From Algibacter pacificus (lineage in GTDB: Bacteria; Bacteroidota; Bacteroidia; Flavobacteriales; Flavobacteriaceae), in contig NZ_VOGY01000003.1 in assembly GCF_008033385.1 (NCBI RefSeq), positions 124,001-188,000 on the forward strand: a DNA stretch of 64,000 nucleotides. The letters run 5' to 3'. Numbering within the stretch: position 1 is the stretch's first letter; the number at the start of each line of letters is the position of its first letter. The notes under the pieces are model-generated. The model was given only the letters and a program-made list of their open reading frames with translations, searched no databases and had not been told where the DNA came from. The position numbers and the translations under genes are program-made. Below are positions 54,542 to 62,953 of the stretch, in pieces.

Positions 54542-55090
54542 ATGGAATATTACAATTATATAAAATCCTTTCACCTCATATTTGTGGTCACTTGGTTTGC
54601 AGGTTTGTTTTACATTCCTCGCCTCTTTGTTTATCAAATTGAAGCATTCCATAAACCATCGCCAGACAAGGAAATTCTTGGTAAGCAACTCAAAATTATG
54701 GCCAAACGTTTGTGGTATATTATTACTTGGCCATCGGCTATATTATGCACCATTTTTGCTGTTTGGCTTTTAATTTTACAGCCCTTTTGGTTGCAACAAC
54801 CGTGGATGCATGTTAAATTATCTTTTGTAGTACTCCTATTTATTTACCATTTAAAAACGCATCAATATTTTAAACAATTACAAAATGATGATGTAAAAAA
54901 AACATCTAGTTTTATGCGTATTTGGAACGAGGGCGCTACCTTCATCCTTTTTGCTGTGGTGTTTTTGGTTATTTTAAAAAGTGCCATTAACTGGGTTTGG
55001 GGTATTGTCGGAATCCTTGTTTTGGGTATTTTAATTATGCTTGGCTTCAAAATTTATAAAAATATTCGTAGTAAAAATCCCGATGCTTAA
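54542..55090 (+). CDS. hemJ: Protoporphyrinogen IX oxidase HemJ
   Basis: The 182-residue membrane protein has four to five hydrophobic helices and the HemJ signature SFHLIFVVTWFAGLFYIPRLFVYQ with the conserved His at residue 11. ITWPSAILCTIFAVWL and WMHVKLSFVVLLFIYH follow, containing the second His. HemJ oxidises protoporphyrinogen IX to protoporphyrin IX, the substrate of HemH encoded just upstream. The structured element copy C starts 8 nt after its stop. Confidence 0.93.
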   Translation: MEYYNYIKSFHLIFVVTWFAGLFYIPRLFVYQIEAFHKPSPDKEILGKQLKIMAKRLWYIITWPSAILCTIFAVWLLILQPFWLQQPWMHVKLSFVVLLFIYHLKTHQYFKQLQNDDVKKTSSFMRIWNEGATFILFAVVFLVILKSAINWVWGIVGILVLGILIMLGFKIYKNIRSKNPDA

Positions 55091-55098
55091 AATGTTTT

Positions 55099-55207
55099 GG
55101 GCGTTACCCTTTATCCTGAAACAAGTTCAGGAACTGGTTCGGGCTTTCCGCTAAAAGTTTTGCCTCGATGCGCGCCTCGCCAAAAGCTACCGCATCAATC
55201 CCTAACC
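55099..55207 (+). repeat. Structured 3'-UTR element, copy C
   Basis: On the plus strand it runs from GGGCGTTACCC to CAATCCCTAAC, starting 8 nt after hemJ. Hairpins are TCCTGAA/TTCAGGA and TTTTG/CAAAA around a GC-rich segment. TTCGGGCTTTCCGC and GCATCAATCCC are the shared blocks. The last outer-stem bases are changed (CCCGG instead of CGCAA), so the end looks altered. Confidence 0.83.
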
Positions 55208-55431
55208 CGGGTTTATTTGCAAAATAAAATGGTTTTACCTGTCGGTTTTAATTCTGTTTGGCAATGTATTTATCAAAATAATGATAAAGCTTTTCATATT
55301 AATGGATATAAACCGTATGTCTGTTTTAGTTTCTGTAAAAAAATAACACGAACAATCTAAAAAATAGATTGTAACAAATCGTTTAAAATAACTACTAACA
55401 GGTTACAAAGCATATTGTTACTATATAGCGA
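55208..55431. other. AT-rich intergenic stretch before the NfeD-flotillin pair
   Basis: With the promoter region after it, this makes a 329-bp gap. Apart from the promoter, nothing recognisable was found. An 87-codon frame starting at 55097 crosses the structured element and is not credible as a gene. Confidence 0.5.
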
Positions 55432-55462
55432 TTTGGTATAAATATGGTTTTATTTACTTTCA
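55432..55462 (+). promoter_or_regulatory. Candidate promoter for the NfeD-flotillin pair
   Basis: TTTG (55432-55435) is followed after 19 nt by TACTTTCA (55455-55462), a 6/8 match to TAnnTTTG, 74 nt before the ATG at 55537. Confidence 0.35.
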
Positions 55463-55536
55463 AAATAAATTGTTCGATCGTAAAAAAGGTCTTACTTTTA
55501 AATCAAATTATTTATTAATTTTTTAAATCTAAAACT

Positions 55537-56106
55537 ATGGAGTGGTTTTCAAGTTTAACGTTTTTCCAGCAAATTTACTGGGGTATATCGTTAATTGGAT
55601 CGTTTGTTTTTTTTATTACCATTATCACAACATTTTTAGGTGGCGATTCGGGAGATTTGGATACCGATGCTGAAATTGAAGCCGATACAGGTATTGGGTT
55701 TCAATTTATAACCTTTAAAAACCTTGTTGGATTTTTTACGCTTTTCGGTTGGAGTGGTATTGCTTGTATTGATGCAGGTTTTTCCAAACCAATAACCATT
55801 ATTGTTTCCATTATATGCGGTTTAATTATGATGGCTATTATGGCTGCCATGTTTTATTTTATGCAAAAACTAAACCATAGCGGCACTTTAAAAATGAAAA
55901 ATGCTATTGGTAGTGTTGGAGAGGTTTACTTAACTATTGGTGCTAAACGCTCAACTATAGGCAAGGCTCAAGTTAGAGTGCAAGGGGCTTTAAGAGAATT
56001 AGAAGCTTTAACCGATTCGGAAACAGATCTTAAATCTGGTTCAGTAATATCGGTAAAAGAGGTTACCTCAAACGGAATATTAATTGTAGAACAACTAAAT
56101 AAATAA
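55537..56106 (+). CDS. NfeD-like membrane protein (flotillin partner)
   Basis: The 189-residue protein has three hydrophobic helices (about residues 15-33, 60-80 and 85-112) followed by a C-terminal OB-like domain of about 70 residues (IGSVGEVYLTIGAKRSTIGKAQVRVQGALREL). This is the short NfeD/YuaF layout that pairs with flotillins. The flotillin gene starts 3 bp after its stop, so they are co-transcribed and probably form a membrane microdomain complex. Confidence 0.85.
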   Translation: MEWFSSLTFFQQIYWGISLIGSFVFFITIITTFLGGDSGDLDTDAEIEADTGIGFQFITFKNLVGFFTLFGWSGIACIDAGFSKPITIIVSIICGLIMMAIMAAMFYFMQKLNHSGTLKMKNAIGSVGEVYLTIGAKRSTIGKAQVRVQGALRELEALTDSETDLKSGSVISVKEVTSNGILIVEQLNK

Positions 56107-56109
56107 CAT

Positions 56110-57540
56110 ATGCTATCACTATTTGTACAGGAGAACCTTCAATTAGGTTTACCAATTGCTGTAATTGCAGCCATTTTATTCGTCTTTTTATTTTTTATCG
56201 TATTAATTAGGCGCTACAAACGTTGTCCGTCAGATCGTATTTTGGTGGTTTATGGTAAAGTTGGTGGAGGACAATCAGCCAGATGTATTCATGGAGGAGC
56301 GGCTTTTATTCTTCCTGTAATTCAAGATTACGAGTTTCTAGATTTAACTCCCATGTCTATTGAGGTTAATTTAGTAAATGCATTGTCTAAACAAAATATT
56401 CGTGTTAATGTACCGTCTCGATTTACTATTGGGGTATCTACAGAACCTGGTGTTATGCAAAATGCCGCAGAACGCTTACTTGGCTTAGGATTGCCAGATA
56501 TTCAAGAGTTGGCAAAAGAAATCATATTCGGTCAGTTGCGTTTAGTGGTGGCTTCTATGGATATTGAAGAAATTAATAATGACCGTGATAAGTTTTTAAC
56601 AAATATTTCGCAATCTGTAGAAACAGAATTAAAGAAAGTAGGTTTAAAATTGATAAACGTAAATATTACGGATATTGTTGACGAGTCTGGATATATTGAA
56701 GCTTTAGGTAAAGAAGCTGCAGCGCACGCTATAAATGCCGCACGTAAATCGGTTGCAGAAAAAAACAGAGACGGTTCTATTGGTGAGGCTAATGCGGTAC
56801 AAGATGAAAGAACTCAGGTTGCTGCTGCCAATGCGCAAGCAGTTGAGGGTGAAAATACCGCTAAAATTGCTGTTGCTAATTCCGATTCTTTACGTCGTCA
56901 ACGTGAAGCAGAAGCAGAACGTGTTGCTAATGCATCAGAAAAGGTACAAAGTGCAAAAGCTTTAGAAGAATCTTATGCTGCGGAGCAATTAGCGGAAACA
57001 GCAAGAGCAGAGCGTGAGCGTTCGTCTCAAATGGCCGATATTATTGTGCCTGCCGAAATTGATAAAAAGAAAGTTGAAATTGATGCTGAAGCGGAAGCTG
57101 AAAAAATAAGAAGACGTGCAAAAGGTGAAGCCGATGCTATTCTTTTTAAAGCACAAGCCGAGGCACAAGGTTTATATGAAGTATTAACAAAACAAGCAGC
57201 AGGTTTGGAACAAATTGTGAAAGCTGCTGGAAATAATTCTAAAGATGCCGTGTTGCTTTTAGTTGCTGATAAATTACCAGAACTGGTGAAAATGCAATCT
57301 GAAGCGATTAAAAATATTAAAATTGATAAGGTTACGGTTTGGGAAAATGGTGGCGGAAAAGATGGAAAATCGTCTACAGCTAATTTCCTATCGGGAATGT
57401 ACAAATCGGTGCCGCCGTTGCAAGAAATGTTCGATATGGCTGGAATGCAATTGCCAGAGTATTTAAAGGGGAAAAATGTTACTGAAGCTGCTGAGGTGGT
57501 TTCTGAAAAAAATGATACTTCTGATACTAGTGAGAAATAA
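56110..57540 (+). CDS. Flotillin-family protein
   Basis: The 476-residue protein has an N-terminal membrane helix (residues 12-34), an SPFH/band 7 domain (SDRILVVYGKVGGGQSARCIHGGAAFILP to IVDESGYIEALG) and a long Ala/Glu-rich coiled coil (about 220-360: RQREAEAERVANASEKVQ, RRRAKGEADAILFKAQAEAQG). This is the flotillin/YuaG arrangement; such proteins oligomerise at membrane microdomains. The C-terminus is acidic and S/T-rich. The NfeD-like partner is directly upstream. Confidence 0.94.
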   Translation: MLSLFVQENLQLGLPIAVIAAILFVFLFFIVLIRRYKRCPSDRILVVYGKVGGGQSARCIHGGAAFILPVIQDYEFLDLTPMSIEVNLVNALSKQNIRVNVPSRFTIGVSTEPGVMQNAAERLLGLGLPDIQELAKEIIFGQLRLVVASMDIEEINNDRDKFLTNISQSVETELKKVGLKLINVNITDIVDESGYIEALGKEAAAHAINAARKSVAEKNRDGSIGEANAVQDERTQVAAANAQAVEGENTAKIAVANSDSLRRQREAEAERVANASEKVQSAKALEESYAAEQLAETARAERERSSQMADIIVPAEIDKKKVEIDAEAEAEKIRRRAKGEADAILFKAQAEAQGLYEVLTKQAAGLEQIVKAAGNNSKDAVLLLVADKLPELVKMQSEAIKNIKIDKVTVWENGGGKDGKSSTANFLSGMYKSVPPLQEMFDMAGMQLPEYLKGKNVTEAAEVVSEKNDTSDTSEK

Positions 57541-57550
57541 TTAAAGATCG

Positions 57551-57654
57551 TTTTCAATAAGCTCAGACTGACATGGATAGTTTTAATGGTTTTTTTGAAT
57601 GAAATAATAGATAAGAATACAACCCATGAAATGCCTTACTGAGCTTGTTGAAGC
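57551..57654. repeat. Separated inverted repeat downstream of the flotillin gene
   Basis: CAATAAGCTCAG (57555-57566) and CTGAGCTTGTTG (57639-57650) are inverted copies with one mismatch, 72 nt apart. They resemble halves of a short repeat (TTCAAYAAGCTCAG) I recall from flavobacterial intergenic DNA. Confidence 0.45.
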
Positions 57655-57670
57655 ACATATAGTTTAAACT

Positions 57671-57709
57671 AAAAGCCCAAATGTTTGTTTTAATTTTGGG
57701 CTTTTTTTT
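57671..57709 (+). terminator. Terminator of the NfeD-flotillin pair
   Basis: AAAAGCCCAAA (57671-57681) pairs with TTTGGGCTTTT (57695-57705), with a T run after it. The 318-bp gap to the next gene holds this, the inverted repeat above, and no ORF of note. Confidence 0.88.
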
Positions 57710-57858
57710 ATGAGTTATTGATAGCTTCAATTATCCTAAAAATGATGTTACAGTGGTATCGGTTCAGGATATAAACGTTGGTTTTAAAGTTAAATTTATA
57801 AGTTGTATCTTATAATATGTTAGACGTAAAAACTTTTTTATCTTAAATAATTATTAAA

Positions 57859-58284
57859 ATGAGAGACACTTTTAAAACCATAGCCAGATTTCAGTATTCT
57901 GCCGAAGCACAAATTATAAAAGGACGTTTGGAAGCCGATGGTATTACAGTTTTTCTATCGGATAACCTTACTATTGATACAGATCCTTTGGTTAGCAATG
58001 CTATTGGTGGGGTAAAACTAAAAGTCTTATCGTATCAAGCAGAAGAAGCAAAAGCTATTTTAAATTCGATAAACAAATTCTCTTTAGATAATGAAGGCCA
58101 CGCTATACATTGCCCAAATTGCAAAAGTGAAAAAGTGGAACTGTATTCTACAATAAAGGATGCTAAAGCTCTTTTTGCTTTTATTTTTGCCTTCATAGTT
58201 AATATTGTCACAACGGCATTGCCTATTTACACCAAGCATAAATATAGGTGTGAGGATTGTAAAACGGAATTTGATATAAAATGA
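57859..58284 (+). CDS. DUF2007-domain protein with zinc ribbon
   Basis: The 141-residue protein starts with a DUF2007 (putative signal-transducing) domain, residues 1-75 (ARFQYSAEAQIIKGRLEADGITVFLSDN). A membrane-spanning hydrophobic stretch (about residues 103-123) lies between the two halves of a zinc ribbon, CPNCKSEKVE and YRCEDCKTEFD. The role is unknown. It stands alone, converging with the MocR-type gene. Confidence 0.83.
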   Translation: MRDTFKTIARFQYSAEAQIIKGRLEADGITVFLSDNLTIDTDPLVSNAIGGVKLKVLSYQAEEAKAILNSINKFSLDNEGHAIHCPNCKSEKVELYSTIKDAKALFAFIFAFIVNIVTTALPIYTKHKYRCEDCKTEFDIK

Positions 58285-58352
58285 AAGGATAAATTTAAAT
58301 AAATATTACAATCAATGTATTAGTCAAGTGTCATGCTGCGCTTGTTATCGTT

Positions 58353-59852
58353 TTAAGTACCCAAAGCCACAACAGTATAAGCCTTTTTTAAATTTTTAAT
58401 GGCGCTTTTAATTTCTTCTTCATTTAAATGCCCAAAACCAAAACGAATAGCACAAGTATCTCTGTCTTGATAAAGTATTGTTTTTGGAAGAAAAAGGTTG
58501 TGGTTTTCGGCTTCTTCGGCTAATTTAACCAGTGATATATTTTGCTTAAACTGCAACCAAATGGCTAACCCTCCCGATGGTTTTTTCCAATTAATAATAT
58601 CTTCAAAATAGGTTGTTAAATATTGACATAAACAATTGCAACGTTGCTTATACAGGATGATGTTTTTTTTAATGAGACGGTATATTTCACCTTCATAAAT
58701 GAGCTCAGCAAGGATTTGTTCTTGTATTACGTCACCTTGTTTATCTAATAATTGCAGGTAGTTTTTAGCTTCAGAAATTAAACTTTCGGGAGCCACAACA
58801 AATCCGGTTTGGAAACTTGGAAATAGCGATTGCCCTAATTTTCCTAAATAAACCACAACACCATGGGCGTCGGCACTAGCCATAGGTAACATGGCTGAGC
58901 CTTTATATTGAAAATCGTAATCGTAATCATCTTCAATAATAGCAAATTTAAATGTTTTGGCTAATTCTAATAATTTTAGGCGACGTTCTGCATTTAACGT
59001 TGCAGTTGTTGGGTAATGCCGATGTGCACAAACATACACACAGCGAATACTGCCTTTTATAAAATGGGTTTGTATATAATCTATATCTAAGCCATTTTCG
59101 TCCACAGGAATCGTTTTAATGCTAGCACCGGCTTGCTGAAATATCATGTTGGCGGCATAATTGCTTAAATGTCCAACCAAAACCACGTCGTTTGGTTGTA
59201 TTAAAAGCCGAGAAACAATATATAAACTCATTTCTGTACTTCGCGTACTTATTAGGTTGCTTGGTTTTATATGAAACCCTCTGGTGGCATTTAGATAATT
59301 AGAGAGTTGAGTTTCAAATTTTGAACCTAATAACGGTGTTGTTTTGTCCCATTTTGAAATTAGTGATTTTCGTTTCATGGCGGCACTATACCATTTAGAA
59401 AACTCATGTACGGGGTGCAATCTTAAGTCGGGATTGCCTTCATTTATACTATATTTTGCCGTTGAGGTTTGCAGTGTAGATGCTAAATTGAACGACGATT
59501 GAAAGGGAAACCCTGTAATTTTAGGATATTCATACACCTGATCTATTTGGTGAGCCGTGGCTTTAATAGTCGCTGTGGTTTGCTCTGGAACCAAAATAAA
59601 GGTTCCTTTATTGGGGATTATTTCTACCCAACCTTGAGAGGCTAATTCATCGTAAACAGCGACAACCGTATTTCTATGGATTTTTAAGGTTTGACTTAAA
59701 ACCCGACTTCCAGGCAACACAGCACCCATAGATAAATAGCCCCGTTGAATGGCATTTATTATTTGCTGGGATATTTGAATATATACGGGTTGCGACGTGT
59801 TTTTATCAAAATGAATTAACTGTTTTAATAGATTTCTAACCGGACTATTCAT
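58353..59852 (-). CDS. MocR-type regulator (GntR HTH + aminotransferase-like domain) lacking the usual PLP lysine
   Basis: The 499-residue protein joins a GntR winged helix (residues 15-85: PVYIQISQQIINAIQRGYLSMG, RNTVVAVYDELASQGWVE) to a fold-type I aminotransferase-like domain. The region CAHRHYPTTATLNAERRLKLLELA and IIEDDYDYDF is well kept. At the PLP site, where relatives read YLGxFSKSL, this protein has YLGKLGQSLFPSFQTGF. Q341 therefore stands in for the Schiff-base lysine, and the nearby arginine is also lost. It may sense something other than PLP. It is divergent from a TonB receptor followed by bioB, with repeat boxes at the shared start region. Confidence 0.88.
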   Translation of the reverse strand: MNSPVRNLLKQLIHFDKNTSQPVYIQISQQIINAIQRGYLSMGAVLPGSRVLSQTLKIHRNTVVAVYDELASQGWVEIIPNKGTFILVPEQTTATIKATAHQIDQVYEYPKITGFPFQSSFNLASTLQTSTAKYSINEGNPDLRLHPVHEFSKWYSAAMKRKSLISKWDKTTPLLGSKFETQLSNYLNATRGFHIKPSNLISTRSTEMSLYIVSRLLIQPNDVVLVGHLSNYAANMIFQQAGASIKTIPVDENGLDIDYIQTHFIKGSIRCVYVCAHRHYPTTATLNAERRLKLLELAKTFKFAIIEDDYDYDFQYKGSAMLPMASADAHGVVVYLGKLGQSLFPSFQTGFVVAPESLISEAKNYLQLLDKQGDVIQEQILAELIYEGEIYRLIKKNIILYKQRCNCLCQYLTTYFEDIINWKKPSGGLAIWLQFKQNISLVKLAEEAENHNLFLPKTILYQDRDTCAIRFGFGHLNEEEIKSAIKNLKKAYTVVALGT

Positions 59853-59886
59853 TGTTTTAAAACTGGACTATGTTACTCGTCCGGAA
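59840..59886. promoter_or_regulatory. Candidate operator between the MocR-type gene and the TonB receptor gene
   Basis: CCGGACTAT (59840-59848) and CTGGACTAT (59863-59871) are direct repeats spaced 23 nt, about two helix turns. CGTCCGGA (59878-59885) carries the same box inverted. The first repeat overlaps the regulator's own first codons. Direct-repeat operators are known for MocR regulators such as GabR and PdxR. Confidence 0.5.
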
Positions 59887-59923
59887 AGTTACGACTTTTG
59901 CAGTGTTATAAACAAATCATTTT

Positions 59924-61744
59924 ATGAAAACTACATACGCTTTAACTGCATTTATTTTATGTGCATTTATGTCTCATGCACAACAAGAGCAGCAAAAACA
60001 GGATTTAGACACTATAGTTGTTACGTCCACAAGAATAGATCTTCCTTTTAAAGAAAATTCAAGGACTATAAATATTATTTCATCTGAAGCTATTAAAAAT
60101 AGTGCCGCTAACAATATAGCCGATTTACTGCAACAAGTTGCAGGTGTCGATATTAGACGTCGAGGAACTGCTGGAGGTCAAGCCGATTTATATATTAGAG
60201 GAGGCGGTTTCGACCAAACATTACTTTTAATTGATGGCATTAAAATGGACGATGCGCAAACGGGTCACCACACCATGAATGCCGCTTTACCCATAGAAGT
60301 TATTGAGCGTATTGAAATAATTAAAGGTCCTGCCGCACGTGTATTTGGGCAAAATGCTTTTACTGGTGCTATTAATATTGTGACTAAAAAAGACCTAAAG
60401 AATAAGATTACTATTAAAGCTGAAACGGGTTCCTTCGGACAGTTAAATGGTGGGGTTACTATTGGTACAGATTTAGAAAACTCGTCGCACCTTGTACATA
60501 TTGAAAAAGTGACTTCATCGGGTTACCGATACAATACAGATTATGATAATAGCAGTTATTTTATAAAAAGTATTTTTAATAAAAATAAACAAGCCATTGA
60601 AATGATTACATCGTTTCAAGATAGAAAGTTAGGGGCCAATGGTTTTTATGCAAGAGCAAGTGCAGTAGATCAATATGTAGCAACACAAAACAGTTTAATT
60701 GGTTTTTCTACAGAATTTAAAGGAGAAAAATTAACACTTAAACCAAAAGTGTATTGGAGACGAAACCAAGGGGAATTTCTTTACACAAGAAGTAATCCTA
60801 CCGGATATAGAAACCTACACATTTCTAATAAGATTGGAGCAGAACTTAATGGGAGTTATACGTCTAGTGCTGGAATTACAGGTTTTGGTGTCGATTTGTC
60901 TAAAATTTATCTTGAGAGTAACAATTTAGGAAGCCGTAATAGATTTATGACGACTCTATTTCTGGAACATAGATTTAAGATTTTTAATGACAAGCTAGAT
61001 ATTACACCGGGAGTTGCCGTGACGTATTATTCCGATTTCGATTTTTATGCTTTTCCAGGTTTAGATGTTGGCTACAAAATAAGCGATGCTTTAAAAGCTT
61101 ATGGAAATATAGGGTACACTTACAGAGTCCCTACTTATACCGATTTATTTTATACCAGTCCAGATACTGCTGGTAATCCCGATTTGGAAGTTGAAGAAGC
61201 CTTTGCTCAAGAAATTGGAATTAAATATTTTTCACCAAGATTTTCTGGTTCTGTGGCAATTTATAATAGAGATGCACAAAATTTAATTGATTTTATTCGT
61301 CCGAATACTACGGAAACTGTTTATACAGCAACCAATATTACAGATGTAAACACTAAGGGTGTTGAGGTTGATGCCGCTTATAATTTCAAACTAAATACGT
61401 TTAATCAAACATTGGCTGTGGGTTATAATTTTTTAGAGGATGACATTTTAAATCAGAATAAAGAATTATCGCGCTATTCTTTAAATACCTTAAAGCATCA
61501 TTTTACAACACGTTTAAGTACGCAATTTTTTAAAAATGTGAGTCAGAATATTATTTACAAACATGCACAGCGCACCACTGGAGATACTTATAATGTTTGG
61601 GATGCTTCGGTTGGCGTAAACTTAAAACAACTAGAATTTACTATTACAGCGAGTAATATTTTTAATGCCGATTATATTGAAACAGGCTATGTGCCCATGC
61701 CTCCAAGTAATATATTATTTGGGTTGAGGTATAGTTTAAATTAA
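59924..61744 (+). CDS. TonB-dependent receptor (BtuB-like)
   Basis: The 606-residue outer-membrane receptor has a signal peptide (MKTTYALTAFILCAFMSHA), a TonB-box-like DTIVVTSTR and a plug domain (NNIADLLQQVAGVDIRRRGTAGGQADLYIRGGGFDQTLLLIDG, IEIIKGPAARVFGQNAFTGAINIVTK). A barrel of about 450 residues ends near FNADYIETGYVPMPPSNILFGLRYSL. Size and plug resemble vitamin-type receptors such as BtuB. It lies between the MocR-type regulator and bioB, so uptake of a cofactor or precursor is plausible. The ligand is not known. Confidence 0.9.
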   Translation: MKTTYALTAFILCAFMSHAQQEQQKQDLDTIVVTSTRIDLPFKENSRTINIISSEAIKNSAANNIADLLQQVAGVDIRRRGTAGGQADLYIRGGGFDQTLLLIDGIKMDDAQTGHHTMNAALPIEVIERIEIIKGPAARVFGQNAFTGAINIVTKKDLKNKITIKAETGSFGQLNGGVTIGTDLENSSHLVHIEKVTSSGYRYNTDYDNSSYFIKSIFNKNKQAIEMITSFQDRKLGANGFYARASAVDQYVATQNSLIGFSTEFKGEKLTLKPKVYWRRNQGEFLYTRSNPTGYRNLHISNKIGAELNGSYTSSAGITGFGVDLSKIYLESNNLGSRNRFMTTLFLEHRFKIFNDKLDITPGVAVTYYSDFDFYAFPGLDVGYKISDALKAYGNIGYTYRVPTYTDLFYTSPDTAGNPDLEVEEAFAQEIGIKYFSPRFSGSVAIYNRDAQNLIDFIRPNTTETVYTATNITDVNTKGVEVDAAYNFKLNTFNQTLAVGYNFLEDDILNQNKELSRYSLNTLKHHFTTRLSTQFFKNVSQNIIYKHAQRTTGDTYNVWDASVGVNLKQLEFTITASNIFNADYIETGYVPMPPSNILFGLRYSLN

Positions 61745-61782
61745 TTGGGCATTTTCTGTAATAGAGAAAAAAAGAGGAAGCT

Positions 61783-62865
61783 ATGAGCGGTACAAAGCAT
61801 AACTGGACAAAGGAAGATATTCTAGGTATATACAATAAGCCATTAATGGAGTTGCTTTACGAAGCAGCAATTGTACACCGTTTAAATCACGATCCTAATG
61901 TGGTGCAAGTATCAACCTTGCTTTCTATTAAAACAGGTGGTTGTAGTGAAGATTGCGGGTATTGTCCACAAGCGGCACGATACCATACCAATATTGAAGG
62001 CAACGATTTAATGTCTGTGCAACAAGTAAAAGCACAAGCTTTACGGGCTAAGGCCCGTGGAAGTTCTCGTGTTTGTATGGGGGCTGCATGGCGAAATGTA
62101 AAAGATGGTGTAGAATTTGATGCCGTTTTAGAAATGGTACGCACCATTAATAAGCTCGATATGGAGGTTTGCTGTACTTTAGGTATGATTACCGAAAACC
62201 AAGCACAACGTTTAGCAGAGGCTGGTTTATATGCGTATAACCATAATTTGGATGCTTCGGAAGCGTATTATAAAAAAATTATTTCTACACGTGGTTACCA
62301 AGATCGATTGGATACTATTGCTAATGTACGTAAAACTAATGTAACGGTTTGTAGTGGTGGTATTATAGGTATGGGTGAAAATATTGAAGATCGTGCCGGT
62401 ATGCTAGTTGCGCTTTCTACATTAAATCCACAGCCAGAATCGACACCAATTAATGCGCTTGTTGCTGTTGAAGGCACACCTCTTGAAGATGAGAAACCAG
62501 TTTCTATTTGGGACATGATTAGAATGGTAGCAACAACAAGAATTGTTATGCCGAAAACACAGATTCGTTTAAGTGCGGGTAGGACTCAAATGAGTAGGGA
62601 AGGGCAGGCGATGTGCTTTTTTGCTGGTGCGAATTCTGTTTTTGCTGGGGATAAATTATTAACTACTCCAAATCCTGATGTAAATGAGGATATAGAAATG
62701 TTTGAATTATTAGGGTTGAATTTGCAAAAACCTTTTACAAAAAAAGACCAGCCACAAACGGTGGAAGCTCAAGCCTCTCAATTTAAATCTTTAGGTGAAA
62801 AACCAAAATGGACGCGACCAACTCATAAAATTGAACGGAATGAAAGGGCTAATAAAAAGGGGTAA
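61783..62865 (+). CDS. bioB: Biotin synthase
   Basis: The 360-residue radical-SAM enzyme inserts sulfur into dethiobiotin. The [4Fe-4S] ligands are C54, C58 and C61 in GGCSEDCGYCPQ. The second cluster region includes SSRVCMGAAWRN, EVCCTLGMITENQ and RLSAGRTQMSREGQAMCFFAGANSVFAGDKLLTT. It starts 38 bp after the TonB receptor gene, probably as the same transcript. The C-terminal 35 residues are a basic extension. No other bio genes are in the window. Confidence 0.97.
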   Translation: MSGTKHNWTKEDILGIYNKPLMELLYEAAIVHRLNHDPNVVQVSTLLSIKTGGCSEDCGYCPQAARYHTNIEGNDLMSVQQVKAQALRAKARGSSRVCMGAAWRNVKDGVEFDAVLEMVRTINKLDMEVCCTLGMITENQAQRLAEAGLYAYNHNLDASEAYYKKIISTRGYQDRLDTIANVRKTNVTVCSGGIIGMGENIEDRAGMLVALSTLNPQPESTPINALVAVEGTPLEDEKPVSIWDMIRMVATTRIVMPKTQIRLSAGRTQMSREGQAMCFFAGANSVFAGDKLLTTPNPDVNEDIEMFELLGLNLQKPFTKKDQPQTVEAQASQFKSLGEKPKWTRPTHKIERNERANKKG

Positions 62866-62910
62866 ATAGCTTAATAAAATCAGTTTTTGGTAGCTTAGCT
62901 TTATATAGAA

Positions 62911-62951
62911 AAGTCCGCTAACAACAGTTTAAAACTATGGTTAGCGGACTT
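62911..62951 (+). terminator. Terminator of bioB
   Basis: AAGTCCGCTAAC (62911-62922) pairs perfectly with GTTAGCGGACTT (62940-62951), with a 17-nt loop. Only a short T run follows before the structured element copy D begins 2 nt later. Confidence 0.75.
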
Positions 62952-62953
62952 TT

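Noticed and set aside
55097-55360. 87-codon plus-strand frame after hemJ
   Set aside because: It covers the structured element copy C, its start depends on the repeat, and its translation looks like no protein family.
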